Positions 34,061 to 44,254 of a stretch of 64,000 bases of DNA are shown piece by piece (the stretch's first letter is position 1; each line of letters begins with the position of its first letter). The notes under the pieces were generated by a model that was given only the letters and a program-made list of their open reading frames with translations, was not told where the DNA came from and ran no database searches. The stretch lies in contig QYRS01000004.1 of assembly GCA_006503535.1 (NCBI GenBank), forward strand, positions 2,294,001 to 2,358,000, read 5' to 3'. The translations under genes and the position numbers were made by a program. Source of the DNA: Arthrinium phaeospermum. Its lineage: Eukaryota > Ascomycota > Sordariomycetes > Amphisphaeriales > Apiosporaceae.

Positions 34061-35627
34061 ATGTCTCGTCGCTGCTTGTTATCGCTGCTACTGGCCGCGG
34101 ACCTGTATGGAAAGGGTGCCGCAGACACGACCGCAACTATCAACCCGTCGACGAACTGGGGAACGTGGGAGGGATGGGGGACCTCGCTGGCCTGGTGGGC
34201 CGCCGCGTTCGGAGACCGGGACGACTTGGCTGATCTTTTCTTCTCGACAAAAGCCGTCAACTTCGGGGGCAAGACTGTCCCGGGACTGGGTTTCAACATC
34301 GCACGGTACAATGCCGGCGCTTGCAGCAAGAACAGCGTCAACGGCGAGAGCATGGTGGTGTCGCCCAAGATGATAGCATCCCGTCAGATCGACGGTTTCT
34401 GGACGGATTGGAACAGTGCCGATCCTGCTTCGTCAAGCTGGAACTGGAACGTCGACGCCAACCAGCGGAGCATGTTGACCAAGGCACGCGATCGAGGTGC
34501 CGACGTCTTCGAGCTCTTCTCCAACTCCCCAATGTGGTGGATGTGAGTCCCCCTCTCTCTCCGTGACCCCTACGCAATAGGAGCTAACCATGTTGACAGG
34601 TGCTCAAACCATAATCCATCAGGCTCAGACAATGGGGGAAGCGATAACCTACAGGTCAGTAGCTCCAGCAGGCTACCCCAAATGCATCGCTAACCACTAG
34701 ACACCACAGTCATGGAACTACCAGCAGTTTGCTGTCTACATGGCTGAGGTTGCCAAGCATGCCAGTGACAACTGGAACATCAAGTTCCAGGCCGTCGAGC
34801 CCTTCAATGAGCCTATGGCTTCGTGGTGGAATGGGAAGTCAGGTACGCAAGAGGGATGCCACTTCGGCACTTCGACGCAAGCGACTCTCATCAAGAACCT
34901 GAGAACCGAGCTGGACAACCGCGGGCTATCCTCGGCGGTAATTGCCGCCTCGGACGAGAACTCGTACGACCAGGCCATCACCACCTGGAATGCGCTGGCG
35001 GGTGCGGGTGTCGCGGGCAGCGTCGCTCGCGTCAACGTGCACGGCTACCAGTACGGCGGCGGCAAGCGCGACGTCCTGTACTCGACGGTGCACGGCGCAG
35101 GCAAGAAGCTCTGGAACAGCGAGTACGGCAAGGCCGACGATACAGGCTCGGACCTCGCGAGCAACCTGATCCTCGACTTCCGCTGGCTGCACCCGACAGC
35201 CTGGGTCTACTGGCAGGTCATTGACGGCGGCGGCTGGGGCCTCGTCGACGGCAACAACGACGCCAAGACGCTCGGCGCCGTGTCGCAGAAGTACTACGTG
35301 CTCGCGCAGTATTCGCGCCACATCAAGCCGGGGATGCAGATCCTGGACGGCGGTAACGACAGCACCGTCGTGGCCTACGACGCCGGCGCCAAGAAGCTGG
35401 TGGTGGTCGCGGTCAACTGGGGCAACCCGCAGAACCTCATCTTCGACCTGTCCAAGTTCAAGACGCCCGGCACCGAGGGCTCCCCCGTGCCGCGCTGGAG
35501 CACCCAGATCGGCAGCGGCGACCAGTACGCCACCCAAAGCGCCACGACTCTGAAGGGTGGGAAGTTCCAGGCTTCCTTCGCCAAGAACCAGGTGCAGACT
35601 TTCGAAGTCAGCGGTGTAGTAATCTAA
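34061..35627 (+). CDS. GH30 endo-beta-1,6-galactanase (secreted)
   Basis: Secreted glycoside hydrolase family 30 enzyme, by similarity to Trichoderma 6GAL an endo-beta-1,6-galactanase acting on side chains of arabinogalactan proteins. Three exons, 34061-34542, 34600-34654 and 34710-35627, give 484 residues. A signal peptide (about residues 1-21, LLSLLLAADLYGKGAA) precedes the mature enzyme. The (beta/alpha)8 barrel opens with WGTWEGWGTSLAWWAAAFG; acid/base Glu213 is in VEPFNEPM and nucleophile Glu317 in WNSEYGK. The C-terminal beta domain (VVAYDAGAKKLVVVAVNWGN) is typical of the family. The subfamily call rests on the WEGWGTSLAWWA and NSPMWWM segments. The second exon is only 55 nt. A TATA box sits 80 nt upstream. 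Third-position GC is high in exon 3. Confidence 0.9.
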
Positions 35628-35713
35628 AGCATGCCCTATATGTAGGGGTGCCAGTGTGGATGAACATGTTCCATGTATTGGACGAATATATACTATGAAC
35701 ATGAACACATGGG

Positions 35714-35729
35714 TATATATATATATATA
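35714..35729 (+). repeat. (TA)8 microsatellite
   Basis: Eight TA units just downstream of the GH30 stop codon, within the AT-rich 3' flank; likely part of the untranslated or polyadenylation region. Confidence 0.85.
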
Positions 35730-35838
35730 CTTTATTTATTATTGTCTAATTTTTGACGTACGATAATTCACAGTGTCGACGCTTGGCTTTTTGCTGCTCT
35801 TGTTTCCTTTTTTCTTTTCTCTTTTTTCCAAAACTGAC

Positions 35839-36614
35839 TTATCTGCGTGTGACAACCAGATTCCAGCCAGCACTGAGTTGTGAAAAAGGTCGTGGTCTAT
35901 ATTTGGGGGACCCCTTTCGACTTTTTCGACTGTTACCAGGCAACTCTGCTGTCGTAAAGGGGCCAGTATGTCTTGGAGATAATTCAGCGAGCGGAGGGAA
36001 CGCTGGCAACTCCCCATTTTGATGCGTTCTGTACTTTTGCTTCTGCAGTGTTCGCACGGTGACAGAGAAGGCAAGGCTCATGAGCACAATAATGGCGCCC
36101 AGGGGTACACCAACTGCTATCCCGATCTTTGCTCCTCCAGAAAGACCAGCTACGGTCGTGTCTGCAGCAGATGTACTGGTTTCAGGTGTAAAAACTGTCG
36201 TCGATGACGGCCGCGACTTCGTGGTCGCTGGTAAGTCAGTTCCCCTCCAGACCATCTGCACCATGGGCATTCCCACTGTAAATGACGCCACCGATGTGCC
36301 ATCACCTTCCTTATTGAGGTACGGGCTGGGCACTGGAACCTGTACACCAACTGCGGTGGTATCGCAGACGATGGCCCCAAACGGCGTGGTCAGGAGCCGG
36401 CGGCATTTGGGGAACCCCGGCATATGCACGTATAGCTTCTACGTTGATGGAGAAGGCGTCAGAAAGGTAAAGTAAGGCCTCGTCCGCTTCTTCTTCTGCT
36501 TCTACTCACTCGGGACAGCATCCGGCCGCCGTCTCCCCCTCCTACAGCGTCATCGGATCCAGGAGCGCCAGCCCTTCGCCGTCGCCGTCCTCGCCAATCG
36601 TCGTGGAGCAGGCC
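35839..36614 (-). pseudogene. Disrupted surface-protein gene (ectodomain-stalk-TM-tail)
   Basis: The intact part, 36429-35839, reads CRRLLTTPFGAIVCDTTA, a Ser/Thr stalk (PATTKSRPSSTTVFTPETST), one membrane helix (AKIGIAVGVPLGAIIVLMSL) and a cytosolic tail, the architecture of the fungal PF-VCD-type surface proteins. Upstream, after a good branch/acceptor ending at 36615, the frame reads ACSTTIGEDGDGEGLALLDP then MTL, an in-frame TAG (36542-36544 on the plus strand), then EGETAAGCCPE and TGA. ALLDP and GCCP are the expected conserved ectodomain motifs. The GTGAGT after GCCPE does not join in phase with the downstream exon. No first exon with a signal peptide is evident further upstream. I infer loss of function by a nonsense change plus frame damage; an unusual splice pattern or assembly errors are alternatives. 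Confidence 0.5.
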
Positions 36615-37574
36615 CTGGTGGTTTGGATATAAAAATCAACAGGAGCAAATAGTCAGCAAGGCTTGAGGTGCGCAGTCAAAATGTAGACGTGTGAATACTA
36701 GGATAAGATGATGGATACGTCATAAATGATTTCGGAGTGGGAGCTGTGATACTACTGCGAGCATCTTCCAGCAGGATAGCGCAAGTGTACCACAGAGAGT
36801 ATATGTGATAGAAGCTGATGGTGTCCGAAACACAGGCGACATGAAATCTTACACTGATGATGGTGATGCTCGACTCCTATATTTTAGGTAGTCAAAGAAG
36901 ATTGGCATCAAGCAGCTCCTGCCGTCTGTTGGCCATTTCGCCTAGATGGAATACAATACCCAACGATGAGACGTCCCAGATATTTTCTTGCTACGCTTAC
37001 ATAGCTGCGTGCTTTGAAGGAATAAAATGGCCATCTCAGATAGCACCTCGGACCGTAGATGGGTACATATGCCTTGATGGTCGATCGAACTAACAAATTG
37101 GAGATGAGGCGGGTTACAAAGTGTGCCACGCAGGGAGTAGCTCAATCTCACACAACACTAATTTCTGTATCAACTGGAATGAGTCGCATAGAGAGCTGCC
37201 AAACTTGCCATTGTAAATTGTTTATCGCAATGGAGGATAGCCTTTTTTTTACCTAAAGTCGGTTGAAAATAACTGCCTTATGGCTTGAGTTAGGTAATTA
37301 GCAGCAACTTTGAATTGGCCGACACTCCAAAGACTCCCCTCCCACAACTGCGTACCGATCCCCACCTAAAAATTGACGGAATTGTCCCGCGTTAGACAAA
37401 TTTCCCACCCACAGTCGGTTCGAACATTGACCAGAGTGTGGTTCGAGATACTGTATGTCTGTGATATAGACATTCTTGGCGGCTGACCCATGGTCTTTTG
37501 CTTTTTATAGATTTTGTTCTTTCCCAGTCATGCACTTCTAGATTTGTTTCTGCCAAGTGAGAATACCAAACACA
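36615..37574. other. Intergenic region upstream of the TCD gene
   Basis: May contain the lost 5' end of the disrupted surface-protein gene (minus), but I cannot identify its start exon. AT-rich sequence near 37200-37320 precedes the plus-strand gene. No other gene is recognised. Confidence 0.45.
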
Positions 37575-39171
37575 ATGTCGTTACTCTCGCAAGCCACCTC
37601 GAATCCGAAGGTGCAGTTTGCGACAACGGCGATTGTCTCTGGCGCCATAGTTGCCAGCGCTATTCTGAGCTACCAACAACTACAGAGAAGCGAGCGCATC
37701 AACAAGCTCAAGGATTCGATACCGTCACTGGATGCCGAGGGGAGAGACGTAGGAAAAGTGAGCTCGCGTGCCCTTTGCGGAACGAACTGCCAGGTGTTGG
37801 ACGCAAGCTGATCTCGAACCCGAACAGATTACCAACTACGGCGGTGCCTCGGCTTCCGACAAAGAAGACCAACGTAACGAAGCCCTCGCGCGACGTGCGC
37901 AGGCCGGCGACTATGATGACGAGTTGATCCTCGAACAATTGGCGCGAAACCGTGTGTTCCTGACCCCCGAAGGTCTGGACAAACTCCGAAAATCATTTGT
38001 CGTAGTGATCGGCTGCGGTGGTGTGGGATCGCATGCGACGGCTACCTTATCGCGATCGGGCGTGTCCAAGCTGCGACTTGTTGACTTCGACCAAGTCACC
38101 CTGAGCTCCCTCAACCGACACGCCGTTGCTACATTGGCCGATGTCGGAATACCTAAGGTGCAATGCCTTTACAGGAGGTTAATCTCCATTACGCCTTGGG
38201 CCAAGTTCGACCTCAGACAGGAGAAGTTCTGGGACCAGGCTGCGGATCGCTTGCTCGAGCCCTGGAAGGAGAATGGCCAAAAGCCAGACTACGTCATTGA
38301 CGCCATCGACAACATTGACACCAAGGTCGCGCTGCTGAAATACTGCCACGACCACCAAATACCAGTCATCTCTGCTATGGGTGCGGGATGCAAGAGCGAT
38401 CCTACAAGAATCACTGTGGGAGACATTGGAAACAGCACAGATGATCGTTTATCAAGGGCTACCAGACGTCGTCTCAAGTTATTGGGAATCACAAGCGGTA
38501 TTCCCACGGTCTTTTCGACTGAGAAGACAGGCGACGGCAAGGCCGAGTTGCTGCCGCTGCCCGAGGGCGAATTCCAGAAGGGAACAGTTGGAGATCTTGG
38601 CCCATTGCCCGATTTCCGGGCGCGAATCCTACCAGTCTTGGGCACGATGCCGGCCGTCTTTGGCTACACGGTGGCAAACCACGTTATCCTCTCTATTACC
38701 GGCTACCCCATGGACTATTTACCTGCGAGAGGTCGTGAGAAGATGCACGATGGAATGCTCGCCGCCCTACAGTCGACCGAAGAGAAGGTGGTTCGTTATG
38801 CAGCTGGCGGTGATCCAGGCGTCGCTGTGGGACTGAAGATACCCATCAACATTGGAGATGTGGCCTTCTTGACCGAGGAGGTATTCAGAGGCCGGAGCGC
38901 CATTACGGGTCTGACCAACCGGTTGCACCTCATCCGGTGGCGAAACCCCAAAAGCTCGACCTTGATCAAGATCGGCGATGGTGAAAACGCACAGAAGTCT
39001 TCCAACGTGAGGCTCGGCGACCTGGTCTGCATGACCAAGGACGAGGCGCTGCAGCACGAGAAGCAGGTGCTGAAGGAAGGCAAGGAGCCTGAGGAGTTGT
39101 ATGATGCGGCCACGATAGAACGAGTAGAGGCGATGCTGAAAGACGCAACTGCCCACGAGAAATACAGATAA
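37575..39171 (+). CDS. tcd1: tRNA threonylcarbamoyladenosine dehydratase (Tcd1/Tcd2 type)
   Basis: E1-like enzyme that uses ATP to cyclise t6A37 to ct6A in ANN-decoding tRNAs; in yeast Tcd1/Tcd2 are attached to the mitochondrial outer membrane. Two exons, 37575-37757 and 37828-39171, give 508 residues. An N-terminal membrane helix (about 14-34, FATTAIVSGAIVASAILSY) matches the yeast anchoring. The nucleotide-binding motif VVVIGCGGVGSHA has its Gly-rich core at 123-128, followed by LVDFDQVTLSSLNRHAVA, YVIDAIDNIDTKVALLKYC and ISAMGAGCKSDPTRI, all hallmark positions of the ThiF/TcdA family. A C-terminal domain with LHLIRWRNPKSST is the eukaryote-specific extension. The start at 37575 (ATGTCG) gives the expected N-terminus; an in-frame upstream triplet at 37557 is not an ATG. 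Confidence 0.92.
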
Positions 39172-40016
39172 AGCGGCCGGCAGGTCCAAGCAGTTCGTGC
39201 ACGTTAACCAACCTCGGGTTTACACATCGAGAATTCTCCGATTCATGGGTCCCAAGAGATTGCTGACTATGCTATATTTGATGCTCGATGATGAAAACAG
39301 CAAATAGCAGCGTACTTGGCCGAGTCCACTTCCCGGATAGACCGAACCAGTTGAACTTGGTGGTTTGCTAAGTGGTTGCAAACCGATCGCCCAGTCAAGT
39401 TACATGCGCGCACGATCACGGTGCAAACGTCTGTACGCCAAACGCCTCCAGGGTCGAGGTACGGATCAAGTTCATGTTCCTGCACGATGTTTCCAACGTC
39501 GCTTGCGGCGCCGTTTGCCCCGTCATGGGCTGTAAGGGAAAAACGATATTTGTTCTCCAAACTACTTGTGAAATTAATTGCACGAAGGGATGACATGATG
39601 ATCTCCAATGGCGCTCTGCCGTGAGATCCTTCAGACCAGGGCGCCGGTGATTCCTACGCTATGAGTGAGCAAACCGCTATACCAACTTCTGGCTGCACAG
39701 TCTCTCATCGATACCCAGTGTTTATTTGCTAGTTGCTGCATACGTTTACGATAGATATCATCGTACGATACGACTAGGCCCGACTGATGTTTGCCTGAGC
39801 TGGTTCCAAGTTGTCACTAAAGTGACACAAGGGGGGCTGATAGTTTCTATCATTCAATATCACGAATACGGGACAGTAATCTATATAAGGGGGGGCTGCA
39901 ACCCGTCTTGCTTTCAAATGAGGATCCGTTCGGCAAGCTGCGCACATACTGGGATTTCTGCATCTCACTCGAATCATACGACCTTTTCTCGCAGCCCATC
40001 AGAACTGACTCTCAGG
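39172..40016. other. Intergenic region upstream of tautomerase gene
   Basis: 3' flank of the dehydratase gene and promoter of the tautomerase. Open frames on both strands lack family features. The TATA box is listed separately. Confidence 0.5.
39882..39890 (+). promoter_or_regulatory. TATA box of the tautomerase gene
   Basis: tatataagg, followed by a G7 run, 135 nt upstream of the ATG at 40017. The spacing suits a TATA-driven, possibly inducible, promoter and supports the start at 40017 rather than the in-frame upstream ATGs. Confidence 0.6.
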
Positions 40017-40588
40017 ATGCCGCTCTGGGAGATCTTCCATTCAATGGACGCCTTCACAGGGCCCTTGGATGCAACGTGGCTTGCTGGCAATATTACGAAG
40101 TTGTACACAGCACAAGAGTTGCCCGCCTTCTACGTCAACGTCCTGTTCTTTCCCATGCAGGCTGGTAGCTACTTTGTCGGCGGTGCGCCAGCGAATAGGC
40201 TGCCAGGATATGGCGAAGGGCAGGTAGCACGGGACAAGCCATACGTCCGGATCAGCATCCAGCACATCGCGATCCATTACAATGAGGACCAGGACAAGGT
40301 CAATGGAATGTTGAAGAGGATCGACAACGTGAGTACCACACTTCTTCTGTGCAGCCCTCACCCGCTAGCTTTACACTGCTGGTGTGACATTGATATCAGA
40401 TCTAATGTGGCACCTTTCTCTTTTAGGTCTTGAGAGCTCATATCGAGGAAAAGGGCTACGATTGGGAATATAATGTCTTAGAGCCGGATCGGGCCAAGTG
40501 GGAGATCAATGGCATCAAGCCACCCCAGCATCCAAGCGATGAGGAGCAGAAGTGGTTTCGCGACGGGAAACCATCACATTGGCAGTAA
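40017..40588 (+). CDS. Tautomerase-superfamily protein (cis-CaaD-like)
   Basis: Small enzyme of the tautomerase superfamily, in the cis-3-chloroacrylic-acid-dehalogenase-like (Tautomerase_3) group widespread in ascomycetes; natural substrate unknown. Two exons, 40017-40328 and 40427-40588, give 157 residues. The protein begins Met-Pro (MPLWEIFHSMDAF), so Pro becomes the catalytic N-terminal residue after Met removal; this fixes the start even though the frame is open upstream. Two beta-alpha-beta halves are visible: the first around DATWLAGNITKLYT and LPAFYVNVLFFP, the second around VRISIQHIAIHY and RIDNVLRAHIEEKG. The C-terminal tail (LEPDRAKWEINGIKPPQHP and KWFRDGKPSHWQ) is typical of the fungal subgroup. 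Confidence 0.87.
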
Positions 40589-40813
40589 TTCCAAGGGCTC
40601 AGTCTTCCAATGTCTTATGGGTCTGCCAAGTCCCCAGATGACAAGGTGTCACCGGGTTGACACTCGCGGCTCGACATGTGTATAAGACAGGTAGTTAGTT
40701 ACATGGCAGCCTCGCCCAGAATGCCCCCATATCAACAAGCACTGCCGCGCCGGCTTGAGCGATATAGATCTAATACTATGCTCATGATGAAATGTGGCCC
40801 TTACAGATGAGGC

Positions 40814-41213
40814 TCAGCTTGAGTCGCTAGTGCCGATGAAGACGACCTGTACAGCGGCAAAGCTAAGCAAAACGTCAGCAACATTGCAGCGAACCAACAG
40901 GCCATGCGAGTCAGAAGAGCACCTACGCAGATGTTGCGCCAAACACTCCTACCAGGTTCCCATCGTTCATGTACCATAGGCAGGTGGAGAACAAGGCGCT
41001 GAAAAGCGCGACGAATCCCAGTCGAACCGCCATGCTCCGTATGGTATATAAAATGGCGATGGACAGAACCGGTAGGATCGAGGCCACGATTGCACCTGTC
41101 AAGTTCGCTGTCGCGACGATACGCGAATCTTCATAAGAGTAGATTCCGTTAGCATCTGGGGCTGGCGGGGTTATGTTGGCTCGGGCGCCCCTATTGCGAA
41201 GAGCCTGGCTAGG
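40814..41213 (-). pseudogene. DUF6594 C-terminal fragment
   Basis: On the minus strand the sequence SYEDSRIVATANLTGAIVAS, then LPVLSIAILYTIRSMAVRLG and FVALFSALFSTCLW, is the C-terminal membrane region of fungal DUF6594 proteins, and it ends ATSAFAAVQVVFIGT. Exons 41213-40927 and 40862-40814 join across a 64-nt intron in exactly the position and phase expected, and the stop is intact. Upstream the frame closes at a TGA (41214-41216). The 200-400 residue N-terminal part normal for the family is not recognisable in the 570 bp before the next gene. It is either a 5'-truncated relic or a gene whose other exons I cannot find. Three hydrophobic segments are present. Confidence 0.6.
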
Positions 41214-41785
41214 TCATTAAAGTGTCATCTGAATCAACAAAGGGGGGGAAAGGTCACATATGGAAAGGGCAAAAACCAAAAGTGCCAGCAAGCCGGCGAA
41301 GAAAGTGAGAGACAAGAAGCAAGATACTACGGAACGTTGTATTCTAACTCCTAGGCTTCTGGATCAGGTACTATATCCGGCATGGCACACCGTAATATTG
41401 CCGTTGCTTCTTATCAGGCACACCGAGCCAACCGGTAGTCGAGAAGTAACCGATTGAGCCGATTTGCTCAGAGCTTCCGCAGTCCACCCGACAGCCAGGA
41501 TCAGCGAGATTGATGCGCGCAGTCGTCGCCTTGGCAACTCCAACCAACTGCCTAAACGAGATAAAGCCGCGGGGACAATGATCTTCACTGTTGTAATTGC
41601 TTCTTTTATTTTGCCTTGTTGTCTATCATGCGATGTTGTACGACGTTCGATTGGTTGTGGTTATCTCATGCGCTTACTGCGTCATATTGCGCTGCTTGGC
41701 AATGTCTCTCGATAAAAGTAGCGTGCGCGGCGCGCGTGAGTATCGCCCGTCCTCCCTCTTTCCAAGCAGCTGAACTACTGTCACT
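41214..41785. other. Spacer between DUF6594 relic and carboxypeptidase
   Basis: Should hold the missing part of the DUF6594 gene if it were complete, but no family sequence is seen on the minus strand. Right end is the promoter of the M14 peptidase, with a gataaaag element at 41711-41718 about 70 nt before the ATG. Confidence 0.45.
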
Positions 41786-43135
41786 ATGAAGCTGTCACCG
41801 ATCCTTGGAGCTGGCGGCCTTGTGCCTTTAGTATCTGCCTGCCTCTTGCATGGAGAGGAGACTGGCGATGGGAGTCAACATCTCTATCGGCGCCAAGAGA
41901 GCGGCAACACTGGCTTTCCCATCGGATCGGGCGATCGCTTCGAGGGAGGAGCCAAGGTTCCTCGTGGCCTTGGTACCCAAGAGCCAGGAACCAAGCTCGA
42001 CTCGCTCCTCAGCGTCGGAGAAATGGAGAGCGCAATGAAGGCCCTGGTGAACGAGTATGGCATCGAGACATTTACAATGCCACACAAGACCTACGAGAAC
42101 GCAACCATGTATGGCGGAAAAGTGGGCGGACGCGGCAATTGTTCCGAGGCATATCACATCTATTTCAATGGTGCGATCCATGCGCGTGAGAGAGGCTCGT
42201 CAGACAATCTCCTGTACTTCATCTCCGATCTTCTGTACGCAAACAAAACCAGGACGGGTCTGACGTACGGCGGACGATCGTACTCAGCTTGCGATGTCAG
42301 CCGCGCATTGGAAGCTGGCATTGTGTTCGTGCCTCTTAGCAACCCTGACGGTGTTGCTTACGACCAAGCCCAGGGCAACTGTTGGCGCAAGAATCGGAAC
42401 CCCGCCTCGGCAACGCCTGGAGATGATCGGTCGATCGGTATTGATCTAAACCGCAACTTCGACTTCCTCTGGGACTTCCCGACCAAGTTCGAGTCCTCTG
42501 TCGCCCCGAACGTCGCATCGAGGAGCCCCTCGAGCGAGGCCTTCTCCGGGGCCAGCGCTTTCTCGGAACCGGAGACGCGCAACATCAAATGGGTTATGGA
42601 CTCGTTCCCCAATATCCGCTGGTACCATGACCTCCACTCCTATGCCGGCGTGGTGCTCTACAGCTGGGGGAGCGACGAGAACCAGGCGCGCAAACCGGGC
42701 ATGAACTTTCTCAATTCGACCTACGACGCGGCGCGTGGTCTCATGCCGGACAAACCGTCGGAGAGCATTGTATACGGCGAGTACAGCCCCAGCAAGGACT
42801 GGTCGGAAAACGTGTACGCGGCCATGCGGACGGGCAACGCCATGGACGCGGCCACCGGCAGACACTACGAGGTGCAGCAGGCGGCCTACCTCTATCCGAC
42901 CTCGGGCGCGAGTGACGACTACTCGTACTCGAGGCACTTCGCGGACCCCAGCCTGAACCTGATCCATGGGTTCACTGTCGAATTTGGGTTCGGCAATCAG
43001 AATGCATCCTGTCCTTTCTACCCGACAGCCGAGCAGTACCACTTGAACATGCTGGAGACAGGGGCAGGGTACATGGAGTTCTTGATGGCCAGTACGGAGA
43101 TCGGTCTCGGGAACGAGGCCGCTTGTTCGCTGTAA
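41786..43135 (+). CDS. Secreted M14 zinc carboxypeptidase
   Basis: Secreted metallocarboxypeptidase that removes C-terminal residues from extracellular peptides. One exon, 449 residues. Signal peptide about 1-18 (MKLSPILGAGGLVPLVSA), followed by a short pro-like region with a possible Kex2-type site (YRR at 34-36). Zinc ligands are His132 and Glu135 (IHARE) and His284 (DLHSY); substrate-carboxylate residues Asn222/Arg223 lie in IDLNRNF; the general base Glu399 is in TVEFGFGN. All catalytic residues of family M14 are therefore present. The pro-region is much shorter than in pancreatic-type procarboxypeptidases. Several Asn-X-Ser/Thr sites fit secretion. Coding GC rises in the 3' half. It sits among other secreted-enzyme genes. 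Confidence 0.93.
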   Translation: MKLSPILGAGGLVPLVSACLLHGEETGDGSQHLYRRQESGNTGFPIGSGDRFEGGAKVPRGLGTQEPGTKLDSLLSVGEMESAMKALVNEYGIETFTMPHKTYENATMYGGKVGGRGNCSEAYHIYFNGAIHARERGSSDNLLYFISDLLYANKTRTGLTYGGRSYSACDVSRALEAGIVFVPLSNPDGVAYDQAQGNCWRKNRNPASATPGDDRSIGIDLNRNFDFLWDFPTKFESSVAPNVASRSPSSEAFSGASAFSEPETRNIKWVMDSFPNIRWYHDLHSYAGVVLYSWGSDENQARKPGMNFLNSTYDAARGLMPDKPSESIVYGEYSPSKDWSENVYAAMRTGNAMDAATGRHYEVQQAAYLYPTSGASDDYSYSRHFADPSLNLIHGFTVEFGFGNQNASCPFYPTAEQYHLNMLETGAGYMEFLMASTEIGLGNEAACSL

Positions 43136-44254
43136 TCACGTAATCATTAGACATATCATATATCAGTTAATATTATATTCGGCGCAAGATGGGAAACGTA
43201 ATATCGGGAAGGTGCATAAGAGCTCTACAGCAGATTGAGGCCAGGAGTCTATCACCCCGCGTGGCTGAAACGGACGCCCACGCTGGCCAAAGTCAATAAT
43301 GGCACACAGCCAGTTTGGGGCAGATTTCACTCTCCAAAGCGAAGATGCAAAGGAAGCTTTCCCTCAAGATGTCATCATTACCAGTTACCGGCGCTAGTCA
43401 ATTTTCAGCTTCTCGGCTTCTTCGACTTATTGGTAGTTGGTTTCTTCAGGTCCTGTCGAGTTTCTGTTCCAACCAGGTCACGACTCGTGATTGCCCATTT
43501 CCACCAATCAACATGCATGGATCGCCCGCTGCCAGGATCGTCCGACGATCCCACCCATCCCTTAATAGACAGCCCAAACAATAAGCGATCATCGTGGGTA
43601 GACCGAGATGGGCGTCCTCGGGCCTCGATCATCTCGAATGCCAGGTGCAAAGTTCCTGGGGTCGAGTGGCCAGTGGCCCGATTGCGGATACCACTAGCAC
43701 TTTCCCTGGCCGTTTCGGCTCCCCTTTTGGCAGTTCCCAATGCACCAGTCACCCAGTTGCACCCCGGCCACTCCCGAGCGTTGTCTAGATCCGGTTGGTG
43801 GAACCCGATCACTCTACTCGAGAGCCGCTCCGCAGGAACAGGCCAAGATCTTCCCTTCGAACCCTGACCCTGAGAGTCATGCCATGCCCGTAAACAGCTC
43901 GGCGGATCCCCGCTGCCAGCGCCAGAAACAAGCAGCCCTGCAGACAGCCGCATCTCATGGGCTCTTCCACGAATGAAAAGCAACAAAACAGGCGACATCC
44001 CCTAGAGGCAGTCTCCTGGAAGCTTGGCAGGACTTCTTGGCATCTAGGTTCTTGAAGAGGTCCGAGAAACTCGATTCGAGATGGCGGTGTTTGCCGACGA
44101 TTCCTTGGAGCCAGAGAAAGACTGGCGCGAGGTGATATAAAGCAGGAACGGTGCCGCAACAGTCCTTTGGCTCTCTCATCCACCTCTTGCCGTGCTTTCT
44201 CTTTCTCCCGCAACTTGACAATCTTTCCCAGTCATCCAATCTTTCATCGACACC
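43136..44254. other. Intergenic region upstream of pectate lyase
   Basis: No gene recognised; opposing open frames at 43405-43998 and 43235-43867 mirror each other and show no motifs. The right end is the pectate-lyase promoter with a pyrimidine-rich leader at 44165-44250. Confidence 0.5.
44135..44140 (+). promoter_or_regulatory. TATA box of the pectate lyase gene
   Basis: tataaa lies 115 nt upstream of the ATG at 44255 and is followed by a CT-rich leader, a standard layout for highly expressed secreted enzymes in fungi. Confidence 0.65.

Noticed and set aside
34926..35708. 260-codon antisense frame opposite GH30
   Set aside because: Produced by high third-position GC in the GH30 gene; no domain of its own.
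36857..37093. Possible first exon of the broken surface-protein gene
   Set aside because: No signal-peptide-like frame with a usable donor was found on the minus strand here.
41364..41588. 74-codon minus-strand frame as a missing DUF6594 N-terminus
   Set aside because: It shows no similarity to the DUF6594 front domain and cannot be joined in phase to the C-terminal exon.
42446..43042. 198-codon antisense frame opposite the M14 peptidase
   Set aside because: Shadow of a GC-rich coding strand; no recognisable protein.
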